A DNA stretch of 64,000 nucleotides from Leptospiraceae bacterium (GTDB taxonomy: Bacteria; Spirochaetota; Leptospiria; Leptospirales; Leptospiraceae), in the NCBI GenBank assembly GCA_024233875.1, contig JACKPB010000001.1, positions 310,001 to 374,000 of the forward strand, written 5' to 3'. This document shows, in pieces, positions 54,756 to 62,239 of this stretch. A model generated the notes under the pieces. That model searched no databases and was not told the DNA's origin. It saw only the letters and a list, made by a program, of their open reading frames with translations. A program made the position numbers and the translations under genes. The stretch's first letter is position 1. The number at the start of each line of letters is the position of its first letter.

Positions 54756-55898
54756 TCAGGCTGCCATAATCTTTTCTGCGATAGGATTCGGAAAGGAATA
54801 GGCTAAAATTCTTTTTCCTACCTGAAGAAATTGAGAGAAAAAATTCCCTGTGTTGTAGTTCTGATTATACTTTTTGCAGATACTTTGGATCTTGGGTGCA
54901 ATTTCCTCATATCGATTGGCAGGAAGATCCGGAAACATGTGATGTTCGATCTGATGACTCAGATGACCTGTAAGCATGTAAAATAATTTATTTCCTTCCA
55001 GATTAGAGGAGCCTTTGAGCTGTCGGAGATACCAGTCTCCTCGTGATTCATTTTCTATACCCTGTTGATGGAAGATTTCTATATCTTGTGTGAAATGACC
55101 GCAAAAGATCACAGAGTAGGTCCAGAGATTTCGCATAACGTTTGCAGCGAGATTGCCCAGGAGGACTTTACCCGCTCCGGGACCGGCCAAAAGAGGGAAA
55201 ACTAGATAATCACGAATCAGGAGTCTGGAAATCTTTTTTGTGAATCGACTTGAATTTTCTTGTTTGAGAGCATCTGTTTTTCTTGATTCATCCATTTCTT
55301 TGAACTCAACATCCCTACCGTGCCGACCGACACCGTATTCAAATATCAGAGCCAAGCCCAGATTTGTAATGATTTGCACAAGATTTTCGGGTTTCCATTC
55401 CTGATCAGAAGAAACTCTGGTCATCCCGTATCCCAGATCATGGTCCTTACCCAGGATATTTGTGTAAGTATGATGCATATAATTATGAGAGAACTTCCAA
55501 TGCCCATTCTCGCAGGCATTGTCCCAGTCGAATGTTTGAGAATTCAGATGCGGATCATTCATCCAATCGTACTGACCGTGCATTACATTATGACCCAACT
55601 CCATATTGTCAATAATCTTGCCCAGTCCCAAAAGGGTGACACCGGCCGACCAGGTGAGCGGATCCAGACTAAAATGAATCAGGAGTCTACCCAGGATAGT
55701 AAAGTATCTCGCCTGTCGTTCGATATCCCTGATGTAATTTGCATCTTCTTCTCCGAGTTTAGAAAGAGTTTCTCTTCTTATCTCTTCAATTTCTTTCTCA
55801 AATTCCGCTATTTCAGATTTAGTTAGCTTTTTACTTAATTCGTTTTTCATATTGACCTCATTTTTCTTTGAATCTATTTTAAAATTCTCAATGCTCAT
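54756..55898 (-). CDS. Membrane fatty-acid desaturase
   Basis: This 380-residue protein shows the three histidine boxes of the acyl-lipid/acyl-CoA desaturase family: HNVMH at 103-107, HNYMHH at 138-143 and HQIEHH at 315-320. They bind a di-iron centre that introduces a double bond in a fatty acyl chain at the inner membrane. Hydrophobic stretches lie between boxes. The ATG overlaps the reductase stop (ATGA). The pairing with a ferredoxin-reductase and a FabR/DesT-like regulator parallels Pseudomonas DesCB and mycobacterial DesA3 systems. Confidence 0.92.
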   Translation of the reverse strand: MSIENFKIDSKKNEVNMKNELSKKLTKSEIAEFEKEIEEIRRETLSKLGEEDANYIRDIERQARYFTILGRLLIHFSLDPLTWSAGVTLLGLGKIIDNMELGHNVMHGQYDWMNDPHLNSQTFDWDNACENGHWKFSHNYMHHTYTNILGKDHDLGYGMTRVSSDQEWKPENLVQIITNLGLALIFEYGVGRHGRDVEFKEMDESRKTDALKQENSSRFTKKISRLLIRDYLVFPLLAGPGAGKVLLGNLAANVMRNLWTYSVIFCGHFTQDIEIFHQQGIENESRGDWYLRQLKGSSNLEGNKLFYMLTGHLSHQIEHHMFPDLPANRYEEIAPKIQSICKKYNQNYNTGNFFSQFLQVGKRILAYSFPNPIAEKIMAA

Positions 55899-56974
55899 AG
55901 GTTTAACTCCAAATCGGATTCTGCTCTGGACATACAGAGTTGAATGCTTTCATTCTCCTGAATAGAGAGATGACCTGTATCCAGGTTTTTGGATATCCCT
56001 CTTGTTTTTTCACATTTACATGTATGACAGATACCCATCCGGCATCCACTGGGTGGGAAGATACCGTTGTCTTCTAACTCCATAAGAATAGGTTTGATTC
56101 CGGAAAGTTTGATTTCCCGATTTTGTTTTTTTAGAAAGACTTTGACTTCTTTTTTTTCCATTTCAGGAATGGGAAGATTCATTTGAAAGATTTCTTTATG
56201 TATGGATTTTCCTGATAAAACCTGCTCTGCTGATTTTTGTAGGGAGCCGGGACCGCAGAGATAAATTTTTCTTTGATCAATGTCAGGAATGAGTTCGGAG
56301 ATCATTTCGGAGTTCAATCGTTCTGTTCGATATCCATCTAAATGTTCTTCCGTAAGAAGAAAATTGATTTCCAGATTAGAATGAATCTGACTCAATTCCA
56401 AAAGTTCTGAATGAAAAATGATATCCGATTTGTATTTATTGAAATACAGAACTTTTATATCATTCTTTTTCTGTTGGGTGGAAAAATATTTTAATATAGA
56501 AAAAATTGGAGTGATTCCGCTCCCACCTGCCAGAAAGAGGAGGGGAGAATTCTCTTCCTCGCTGAGCGTGAAGTTTCCTTCAGCAGGAGAGACTTCCAGA
56601 ATGGAACCGATTTTTAGATTCTCATGAAGTGCATTTGAAAACAATCCATCTTTCTGCCTCTTAACAGTAATCGAGATTACACTATCAGAAGGAGAGGAAG
56701 TCAGTGAGTAGGCACGGCTCATCCATCTTCCCTTAACGGGAAAACTTACACGCACATGCTGACCGGGTATGAATCCCTTCCAATGTGAGTTGGGCTTCAA
56801 GAGAAAAGTTTTTGTGGACTGAGTACTTTCCTCGATTCCCACAACCCTGGCCCGTATTCTCTTTAGGGAAAGAGTGGGGTCAATGTGAGAAAGGAGAAAG
56901 TCCATCCAGCTTTCATCCTGAAGAATAGGTAGAAAAGTATTTAGGTTTTTTTCATTGAAAAGAGTGAGTTTCAT
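55895..56974 (-). CDS. Ferredoxin-NAD(P)H oxidoreductase with C-terminal 2Fe-2S domain
   Basis: This 359-residue protein has an FAD-binding domain with RAYSLTSSP and an NAD(P)-binding domain with LFLAGGSGITPIFSI. Its C-terminal plant-type ferredoxin holds CRMGICHTC (CX4CX2C) and a distant Cys near LCMSRAE. It should pass electrons from NAD(P)H to the overlapping desaturase. TGGAGA lies about 7 bases ahead of the ATG. A strong palindromic operator covers the predicted -10 region. Confidence 0.92.
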   Translation of the reverse strand: MKLTLFNEKNLNTFLPILQDESWMDFLLSHIDPTLSLKRIRARVVGIEESTQSTKTFLLKPNSHWKGFIPGQHVRVSFPVKGRWMSRAYSLTSSPSDSVISITVKRQKDGLFSNALHENLKIGSILEVSPAEGNFTLSEEENSPLLFLAGGSGITPIFSILKYFSTQQKKNDIKVLYFNKYKSDIIFHSELLELSQIHSNLEINFLLTEEHLDGYRTERLNSEMISELIPDIDQRKIYLCGPGSLQKSAEQVLSGKSIHKEIFQMNLPIPEMEKKEVKVFLKKQNREIKLSGIKPILMELEDNGIFPPSGCRMGICHTCKCEKTRGISKNLDTGHLSIQENESIQLCMSRAESDLELNL

Positions 56975-56986
56975 TTCGCTTCTCCA

Positions 56987-57018
56987 AATTAATTGTGAAC
57001 AACTGTTTACAATTAATT
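56987..57018. promoter_or_regulatory. Near-perfect 32-bp palindromic operator for the desaturase operon
   Basis: Arms AATTAATTGTGAACA (56987-57001) and TGTTTACAATTAATT (57004-57018) are inverted repeats with one mismatch and a 2-base centre. The core GTGAACA-N2-TGTTTAC resembles, from memory, the DesT site of Pseudomonas. It covers the predicted -10/+1 region of the reductase-desaturase promoter, so a bound repressor would block transcription. Confidence 0.75.
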
Positions 57019-57040
57019 AAACACAGTTAGATATAGTCAA
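57012..57040 (-). promoter_or_regulatory. Putative promoter of the reductase-desaturase operon
   Basis: On the minus strand, TTGACT (plus 57035-57040) is followed after 17 bases by ATTAAT (57012-57017). The -35 is good and the -10 is weak. The predicted start lies inside the palindromic operator. Confidence 0.45.
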
Positions 57041-57245
57041 GAATTTTTGATCTAAGTTTAGAAAAAAAATTATAGTCATTTCCCGAATTTTTAATACATT
57101 ATCAGAAAAATCGCTCATAAAATGTCTAATTACACCTTACGAAGAAATTCCCGGATATTTCTGAAAACCGGTATACATTTCAAAAAAAGATATGCTAATT
57201 GTAGAGAGTAGAGATGCTCAATCCTGATGAATTTTTATGAAAAAT

Positions 57246-57273
57246 TATAATATAAAAGTGAACAAGTGTTTTT
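57246..57273 (+). promoter_or_regulatory. -10 element and second operator-like site at the tetR start
   Basis: TATAAT at 57246-57251 is a perfect -10 hexamer, although no clear -35 precedes it. The predicted +1 falls at GTGAACA (57258-57264), which with AG and TGTTTTT (57267-57273) copies the core of the 56987-57018 operator, with a weaker right half. It lies three bases ahead of the TetR start codon, consistent with autoregulation. Confidence 0.5.
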
Positions 57274-57275
57274 GA

Positions 57276-57893
57276 ATGAAATTAAATAGAGAGTATTCTA
57301 AGAAGAGGCGAACCCGGGCTGTTCTCATTGAGTCAGCACTTTCCCTGATGGGAGAGGGGAAGAGTTTGGAATCTTTGGGATTGCGGGAAGTGGCAAGAAA
57401 GGCAGAACTGGCTCCTGCCGCATTTTACAGACATTTCAAAGATTTAGAGGATTTGGGTCTGGCTCTTGTTGAGGATGTAAGCACAAAACTCAGAGCGATT
57501 CTACGGGAAGTAAGAAAGAAAGGTTTAAAAAGAACTTCAATGGATAAATCGATCAATCTATTCTTTGATTACATGAAGTCCAATAAGATTTTGTTTCGAT
57601 TTGTTGTCAGAGAACAAAATGGAGTGAGTTCAAAAATCCGATCAGCTATTCGCAAAGAATTAGGGTTCTTTGCAAATGAACTGGCTATGGATCTGCCTTT
57701 AGGAATTTCTCCCGCTGAGACAGAATTCCTTTCTCAATTTGTTGTATCCACCTGTTTTGGAATCGCGGGTGAGTATTTGGATTTTGGAGTTGGTAGTAAT
57801 AAAAATGAACGTTTGCTAAAAAAGAAAGCTCTCAGCCGGCTGATTTTGATCTATCGGGGGGCATACCGTAAAAAGTTCGAAAAGTCAAATTGA
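57276..57893 (+). CDS. TetR-family regulator of FabR/DesT type
   Basis: This 205-residue protein has an N-terminal helix-turn-helix, LGLREVARKAELAPAAFYRHFKDLEDLGLALVED. The LREVA and AFYRHFxDxxxLGL signatures are those of the FabR/DesT group that senses the saturated/unsaturated acyl-CoA balance. The divergent desaturase operon and shared operator motif agree with that role. No ribosome site is visible ahead of the ATG, because the operator-like site occupies that space. The 3' end overlaps the convergent AlkB-like gene by 62 bases. Confidence 0.88.
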   Translation: MKLNREYSKKRRTRAVLIESALSLMGEGKSLESLGLREVARKAELAPAAFYRHFKDLEDLGLALVEDVSTKLRAILREVRKKGLKRTSMDKSINLFFDYMKSNKILFRFVVREQNGVSSKIRSAIRKELGFFANELAMDLPLGISPAETEFLSQFVVSTCFGIAGEYLDFGVGSNKNERLLKKKALSRLILIYRGAYRKKFEKSN

Positions 57894-58464
57894 TTCTTGG
57901 AATGATTACCTTTGAAGCCTTGGGTAGACTATGAAGCCAGAAGGATTGAGTTTCATCTTTCATCAAAAGTAAGCTACCCCTTTCTAAGAGAATTGAAATT
58001 TTCTCAGCAGTGATCTTATGTTTGAAAACAAATTTTCTCTCAGCACCGAAGCTCACAGATGCGATTGATGTATTCTTTCCCAACTCCTTTTCATCGTCAC
58101 TGTGAAAGGACATTCCTTCCCGTCCATCATGATAGAGATTGCAGAGGCAGGAATTGAAATGAATATTTGTTTTGTGTTCAATAAGTTTTTTGATTTTGAT
58201 AATTTCTTCTGTAAATGGGATGGCGGTTCTGCTGTAGCCTGAATAAGTGTAAGTGAAGGAATCTTCTCCCATCCAAACTGATTTTCTATCTGTGATGATT
58301 TCTCTATTGTACAACTTCAATCGATCCTTTTGCCAGGGTAGGGACTCTAACAATTTTTTCAGATAAAGTTCTGATATAGGATCACTAAAGATTTTCCCAT
58401 AATAAATTACACAACCATCCGCAGGTAGTAAATTACTATGATTTTTAGAAAACAAACTGTCCAT
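57832..58464 (-). CDS. AlkB-like 2-oxoglutarate/Fe(II) dioxygenase
   Basis: This 210-residue protein has the iron-binding HSDDE (HxD), a second His in FWLHSLPK, and the 2-oxoglutarate-binding RINLTFR near the C terminus. SGYSRTAIPFTEEI and ASVSFGAERKF fit ALKBH2/3-like members. It should remove alkyl groups from DNA or RNA bases oxidatively. The last 20 or so residues are read from DNA that also encodes the end of the TetR regulator on the other strand. Confidence 0.88.
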   Translation of the reverse strand: MDSLFSKNHSNLLPADGCVIYYGKIFSDPISELYLKKLLESLPWQKDRLKLYNREIITDRKSVWMGEDSFTYTYSGYSRTAIPFTEEIIKIKKLIEHKTNIHFNSCLCNLYHDGREGMSFHSDDEKELGKNTSIASVSFGAERKFVFKHKITAEKISILLERGSLLLMKDETQSFWLHSLPKASKVIIPRINLTFRTFYGMPPDRSKSAG

Positions 58465-58580
58465 ACTTAAAAAATTAAGATACTCAAAAGAGTCCGGGGA
58501 AGTCTTTCAAAAAATCAATGAAATCTCGTAGCAGATTTTTTTTTTCTTTCTCTAATTTGTAATCTTATTAGATTGTTGTC

Positions 58581-58823
58581 ATGGACTACGAACTGTATGA
58601 GGAAGTTGCATTGAAAAAATCTATCCCGAGGACAATTTTTAAAAAGGGAGACCTGGCAACTATCATTGAAATCGAAGATTCTTCAGAAGATAAAATTTAT
58701 GTCACACTGGAATTTTTTACGAGTGTAGGGGAATCGATAGCCAAACATTCAGTTCCTCTGGAATATATCGAACCTCTCTCCCCCCTTTCCATCCCAAACA
58801 TGAGGAAGATAAAGAAAAAATGA
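58581..58823 (+). CDS. DUF4926 domain small protein
   Basis: This 80-residue protein matches the DUF4926 pattern (YELYEEVALKKSIPRTIFKKGDLATIIEI, then an SH3-like beta barrel). Proteins of this family are often next to toxin or nucleotidyltransferase genes, but here it lies directly ahead of mltF and overlaps it by four bases (ATGA). The function is unknown. Confidence 0.75.
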   Translation: MDYELYEEVALKKSIPRTIFKKGDLATIIEIEDSSEDKIYVTLEFFTSVGESIAKHSVPLEYIEPLSPLSIPNMRKIKKK

Positions 58824-60226
58824 AATTCATACTTTTTCTAATTCTCGGGGTTTCACTTTCTACATGCATACCTGTTTGGGAGAAAATCAATCGACTCACT
58901 CTGGATGAGATCAAACAAAGAGGTAAGTTGAGAGTCATTACATCTTATAGTCAAAACTCTTATTTTCTGTATAAAGAAGAAGCTATGGGGTTTGAATACG
59001 AATTATTGAAATTGTTTGCTGATGAGTTGGGTGTTGATTTAGAGATAACTACAACTCGCGACCTGGACAATCTTCCCTTTATGTTGAACAGCATTGATAG
59101 TGATTTAGTTGCTGCCAATCTCACCGTGACACGAAAGCGGGCTAAGGAACTCATGTTCTCCGAGCATCTACTGGCTACAAGAGCAGTTCTGGTTCAGAAG
59201 AAACTTTCTACAGCAGAACCGGGAACATATATCAGAAGTGTGGTTGAATTGGTCGGAAAAACCATTCATGTTCGGAAAAAATCATCTGCATATTCCAGGT
59301 TAAAAATTCTTCAGGAGGAACTGGGTGGAAAGATTCTGATCGAAGAAGTTGCCGGTGATACGAGCAATGAAGATCTGATTGAAATGGTTCATAATGGTGA
59401 TATAAAATATACAATATCAGATGAACCCACAGCACTCATAGGGCAGACATATTATGATGACCTGGATGTGAGTAAACCTGTTAGTTTTCCACAAAAAACT
59501 GCTTGGGTAGTTAGACGCAATTCTCCTGAATTATTGAGAGCTCTAAATAAATGGATTTATAAAATTCGGGGGGATGGGACTCTGGAAGAGATCCAAAAGA
59601 AATACTATCGTGAGTCAAAGGTAATACGTGATGATGGTACTTTACTTTCGGAGTTGAATAAGTTGGATACAAAAAAAAGTAAAGAGCTCAGGATATCCCC
59701 CTATGATGAAATTATTAAATCAGAAGCTGAAAAACTGGGTTGGGATTGGAGGCTTCTCGCTGCTCTCATCTATCAGGAATCCAGATTCAAACCCACAGCG
59801 AAGTCCTGGGCAGGAGCTAGTGGCCTGATGCAAATCATGCCTTCTACAGGGAAATCTCTGGGATTGAAAAAAAATGATTTCTTTGATCCCCAAAAAAATA
59901 TTGAAGCAGGCGTAAAGTACTTAAGCTGGCAGAATAAATTCTGGTCAAAAATTCAAAATCCTGAAGAGAGGATCAAATTTGTTATGGCATCGTACAATGC
60001 AGGTCAGGGACATGTCATCGATGCAAGGGCACTCGGTATCACATATGGAAAGTACATCAATATTTGGCCCAGAAATGTAGACGAGATGATTTTGTTACTA
60101 TCCAATCCAAAATTTTACAATCGTCCGGAGATCAAGTATGGATATTGTAGAGGAAAAGAGCCATATGAGTATGTGAAGCATATCTTTAAAAAGTATGAAG
60201 AATACAAACGGTTGGGTTATAATTGA
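58820..60226 (+). CDS. mltF: Membrane-bound lytic murein transglycosylase F
   Basis: This 468-residue lipoprotein has the lipobox VSLSTC (Cys16). It has an N-terminal family 3 solute-binding-like domain (RGKLRVITSYSQNSYFLYKEEAMGFEYELLKLFADELG to about 275) and a C-terminal SLT lysozyme-like domain. The catalytic Glu is in IYQESRF, followed by GLMQIMPSTGKSLG and ASYNAGQGHV. It cleaves peptidoglycan glycan strands at the outer face of the envelope. Domain order and length are normal for MltF. Confidence 0.93.
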   Translation: MKFILFLILGVSLSTCIPVWEKINRLTLDEIKQRGKLRVITSYSQNSYFLYKEEAMGFEYELLKLFADELGVDLEITTTRDLDNLPFMLNSIDSDLVAANLTVTRKRAKELMFSEHLLATRAVLVQKKLSTAEPGTYIRSVVELVGKTIHVRKKSSAYSRLKILQEELGGKILIEEVAGDTSNEDLIEMVHNGDIKYTISDEPTALIGQTYYDDLDVSKPVSFPQKTAWVVRRNSPELLRALNKWIYKIRGDGTLEEIQKKYYRESKVIRDDGTLLSELNKLDTKKSKELRISPYDEIIKSEAEKLGWDWRLLAALIYQESRFKPTAKSWAGASGLMQIMPSTGKSLGLKKNDFFDPQKNIEAGVKYLSWQNKFWSKIQNPEERIKFVMASYNAGQGHVIDARALGITYGKYINIWPRNVDEMILLLSNPKFYNRPEIKYGYCRGKEPYEYVKHIFKKYEEYKRLGYN

Positions 60227-60329
60227 GAATGAAGTATAGACTTATGCAGAGTACTCATAGTAAAAGGATTAGAATTGTCATTCTCCAGATATAGAAAATT
60301 TTTAAGATCAAAATTGGAGAGATAAAAAA

Positions 60330-62207
60330 ATGGATCCGGATATAATCTTCAATCATAGTAATTACATTTTGTACATATGGAGTACGGATCCGGAGAGGGA
60401 TTCCGGCTATATCAGTAGCAATATCTATAGCTTGGGATACACTCCCAAAGCGTTTTTAGAGTTAAATTATCTTGATTTAATTCATCCCGATGATTTACCA
60501 TATTTTCTTGAAGAATTGCATCAGGTAAAAAATGATTCTTCAAAAAATATTGAATGGAGCATTCACCGCATTTTACGCCCTGATGGATGCTACTCAAGTA
60601 TAGATAATTCAGCAAGTATTGAAAGAGATTCGAGCGGTAAAATATTGTTCTTTCATTGTATTTTAAAAGACATAACTTCAGAAGAGGTTTTAAAAAAAGA
60701 TTTACTGGAAAAAAAGAAAAGGTTAGAACTTGTTTTAGAAGGAACCCGCTTGGGTATGTGGGATTGGAATCCACAAACAAACTTTGTTCACTTTGATGAG
60801 AGATGGGCGGAAATGCTTGGATATCAATATTCTGAAATCGATCAAAACCTGGATACCTGGCAATCCAAAGTACATCCCGATGATCTCCCTTCCTGCTTGA
60901 GTGATATTGCCGATCATATGGAAGGGAAGACTGATTTCTATGAAAATGTCCATCGTATGAAACACCGGGACGGCCACTGGGTATATATTTTAGATAGAGG
61001 AAAGATTGTAGATTATGATTTTGTTGGTAAACCTAAACGGTTTACGGGTACCCATACTGACATTACCAGGGAAAAACTAGCAGAACAAAAAGCAATGGAT
61101 GCAGCGAAAGCGAAATCATTTTTCTTAGCTAATATGAGCCATGAAATTCGAACCCCTCTACATGGTATTTTGGGACTTACGGACGTTTTAAAAAATGATG
61201 AATCAAATCCGGAAAAGCTCGAATCAATCTATTCTATTCAAGAATCAGGAGAAAGCTTACTTGTTATCATTAATGATATTTTAGATGTTACCAAGCTAGA
61301 AGAAGGTAAATTACAATTGTACCACACTTCGTTTTCACTTAAACAATTATTAAATGATACTGTCTCAATCTTTCAGGAACGATTTATCACAAAAAAATTA
61401 TATTTAAAAATAAAAATCGATGAAAATGTTCCGGAAATTGTAGAAACAGATAAGAATAGACTCAGGCAGGTTTTCCTGAATTTTATCAGTAATTCAGTTA
61501 AATTTACTTCTTCAGGTGGATTGGAAATTCATGTATCCAGAGAAGATATAAATCATGAAATCCTAATTCATTTTCAGTTTAGTGATACAGGTAAGGGGAT
61601 TGATTCAGACAAATTACAAATAATCTTCAATCGATTTTCCCAGGAAAATGCCAGTATCAGTAGTGAATTTGGTGGAACAGGATTGGGTTTGCCCATATCA
61701 AAGCAGTTGATTCAACTTTTGGGAGGAGAGATCACTGTAAAAAGTGAGATCAATTCAGGAACTCAGTTTAACTTTTCTATAAAAGTTAAAGAAGGAGTTT
61801 ATAAGGAGATTACCAAAAAAGAAACTAAGAATTTAATTATTGATGAACCTGTTTTGGTAGTTGATGACAATCAGATTAATCTTATGGTTTTCAAAAAAAT
61901 GATGAAATCTATTACCCGAAATTTGGATACAGCTACAAACGGTTTGGAAGGATATGAAAAGTATGTCATGAAACAATATCGATATGTATTCATGGATATT
62001 CATATGCCTGTAATGGATGGCTTCACTTCACTTGAAAAGATGAAATCTCATATAAACTCCGGTCAGACTATTTTTATATCCCTGACTGCTGATGCATTTG
62101 AAGATACTAAAAAAATCTGTCTGGAGAAAGGTTTTCATGATTTTTTGCCCAAACCATTTTCTCCGGATGACATAAAGAGAATTTTAGAAAAATCTTATAA
62201 TGCTTAA
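60330..62207 (+). CDS. Hybrid PAS histidine kinase with receiver domain
   Basis: This 625-residue protein has two PAS_3-type domains (about residues 20-125 and 140-255, the second with GMWDWNPQTN and HRDGHWVYILDRG). HisKA follows with FLANMSHEIRTPLHGILGL, then a HATPase (NFISNSVKFT, DTGKGID, GTGLGLPIS), and a C-terminal receiver with VVDDNQINLMVF, phospho-acceptor in FMDIHMPVMDG, and KPFSPDDI. No membrane segment is seen. Hybrid architecture implies a phosphorelay to an Hpt partner outside the window. Confidence 0.92.
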   Translation: MDPDIIFNHSNYILYIWSTDPERDSGYISSNIYSLGYTPKAFLELNYLDLIHPDDLPYFLEELHQVKNDSSKNIEWSIHRILRPDGCYSSIDNSASIERDSSGKILFFHCILKDITSEEVLKKDLLEKKKRLELVLEGTRLGMWDWNPQTNFVHFDERWAEMLGYQYSEIDQNLDTWQSKVHPDDLPSCLSDIADHMEGKTDFYENVHRMKHRDGHWVYILDRGKIVDYDFVGKPKRFTGTHTDITREKLAEQKAMDAAKAKSFFLANMSHEIRTPLHGILGLTDVLKNDESNPEKLESIYSIQESGESLLVIINDILDVTKLEEGKLQLYHTSFSLKQLLNDTVSIFQERFITKKLYLKIKIDENVPEIVETDKNRLRQVFLNFISNSVKFTSSGGLEIHVSREDINHEILIHFQFSDTGKGIDSDKLQIIFNRFSQENASISSEFGGTGLGLPISKQLIQLLGGEITVKSEINSGTQFNFSIKVKEGVYKEITKKETKNLIIDEPVLVVDDNQINLMVFKKMMKSITRNLDTATNGLEGYEKYVMKQYRYVFMDIHMPVMDGFTSLEKMKSHINSGQTIFISLTADAFEDTKKICLEKGFHDFLPKPFSPDDIKRILEKSYNA

Positions 62208-62239
62208 ATGTTCTTTTTGATTTTTCAGTGTATGTGAAG

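Noticed and set aside
55320..55826. A 168-codon open frame antisense to the fatty-acid desaturase
   Set aside because: The desaturase has three intact histidine boxes and correct length, and the antisense frame shows no domain.
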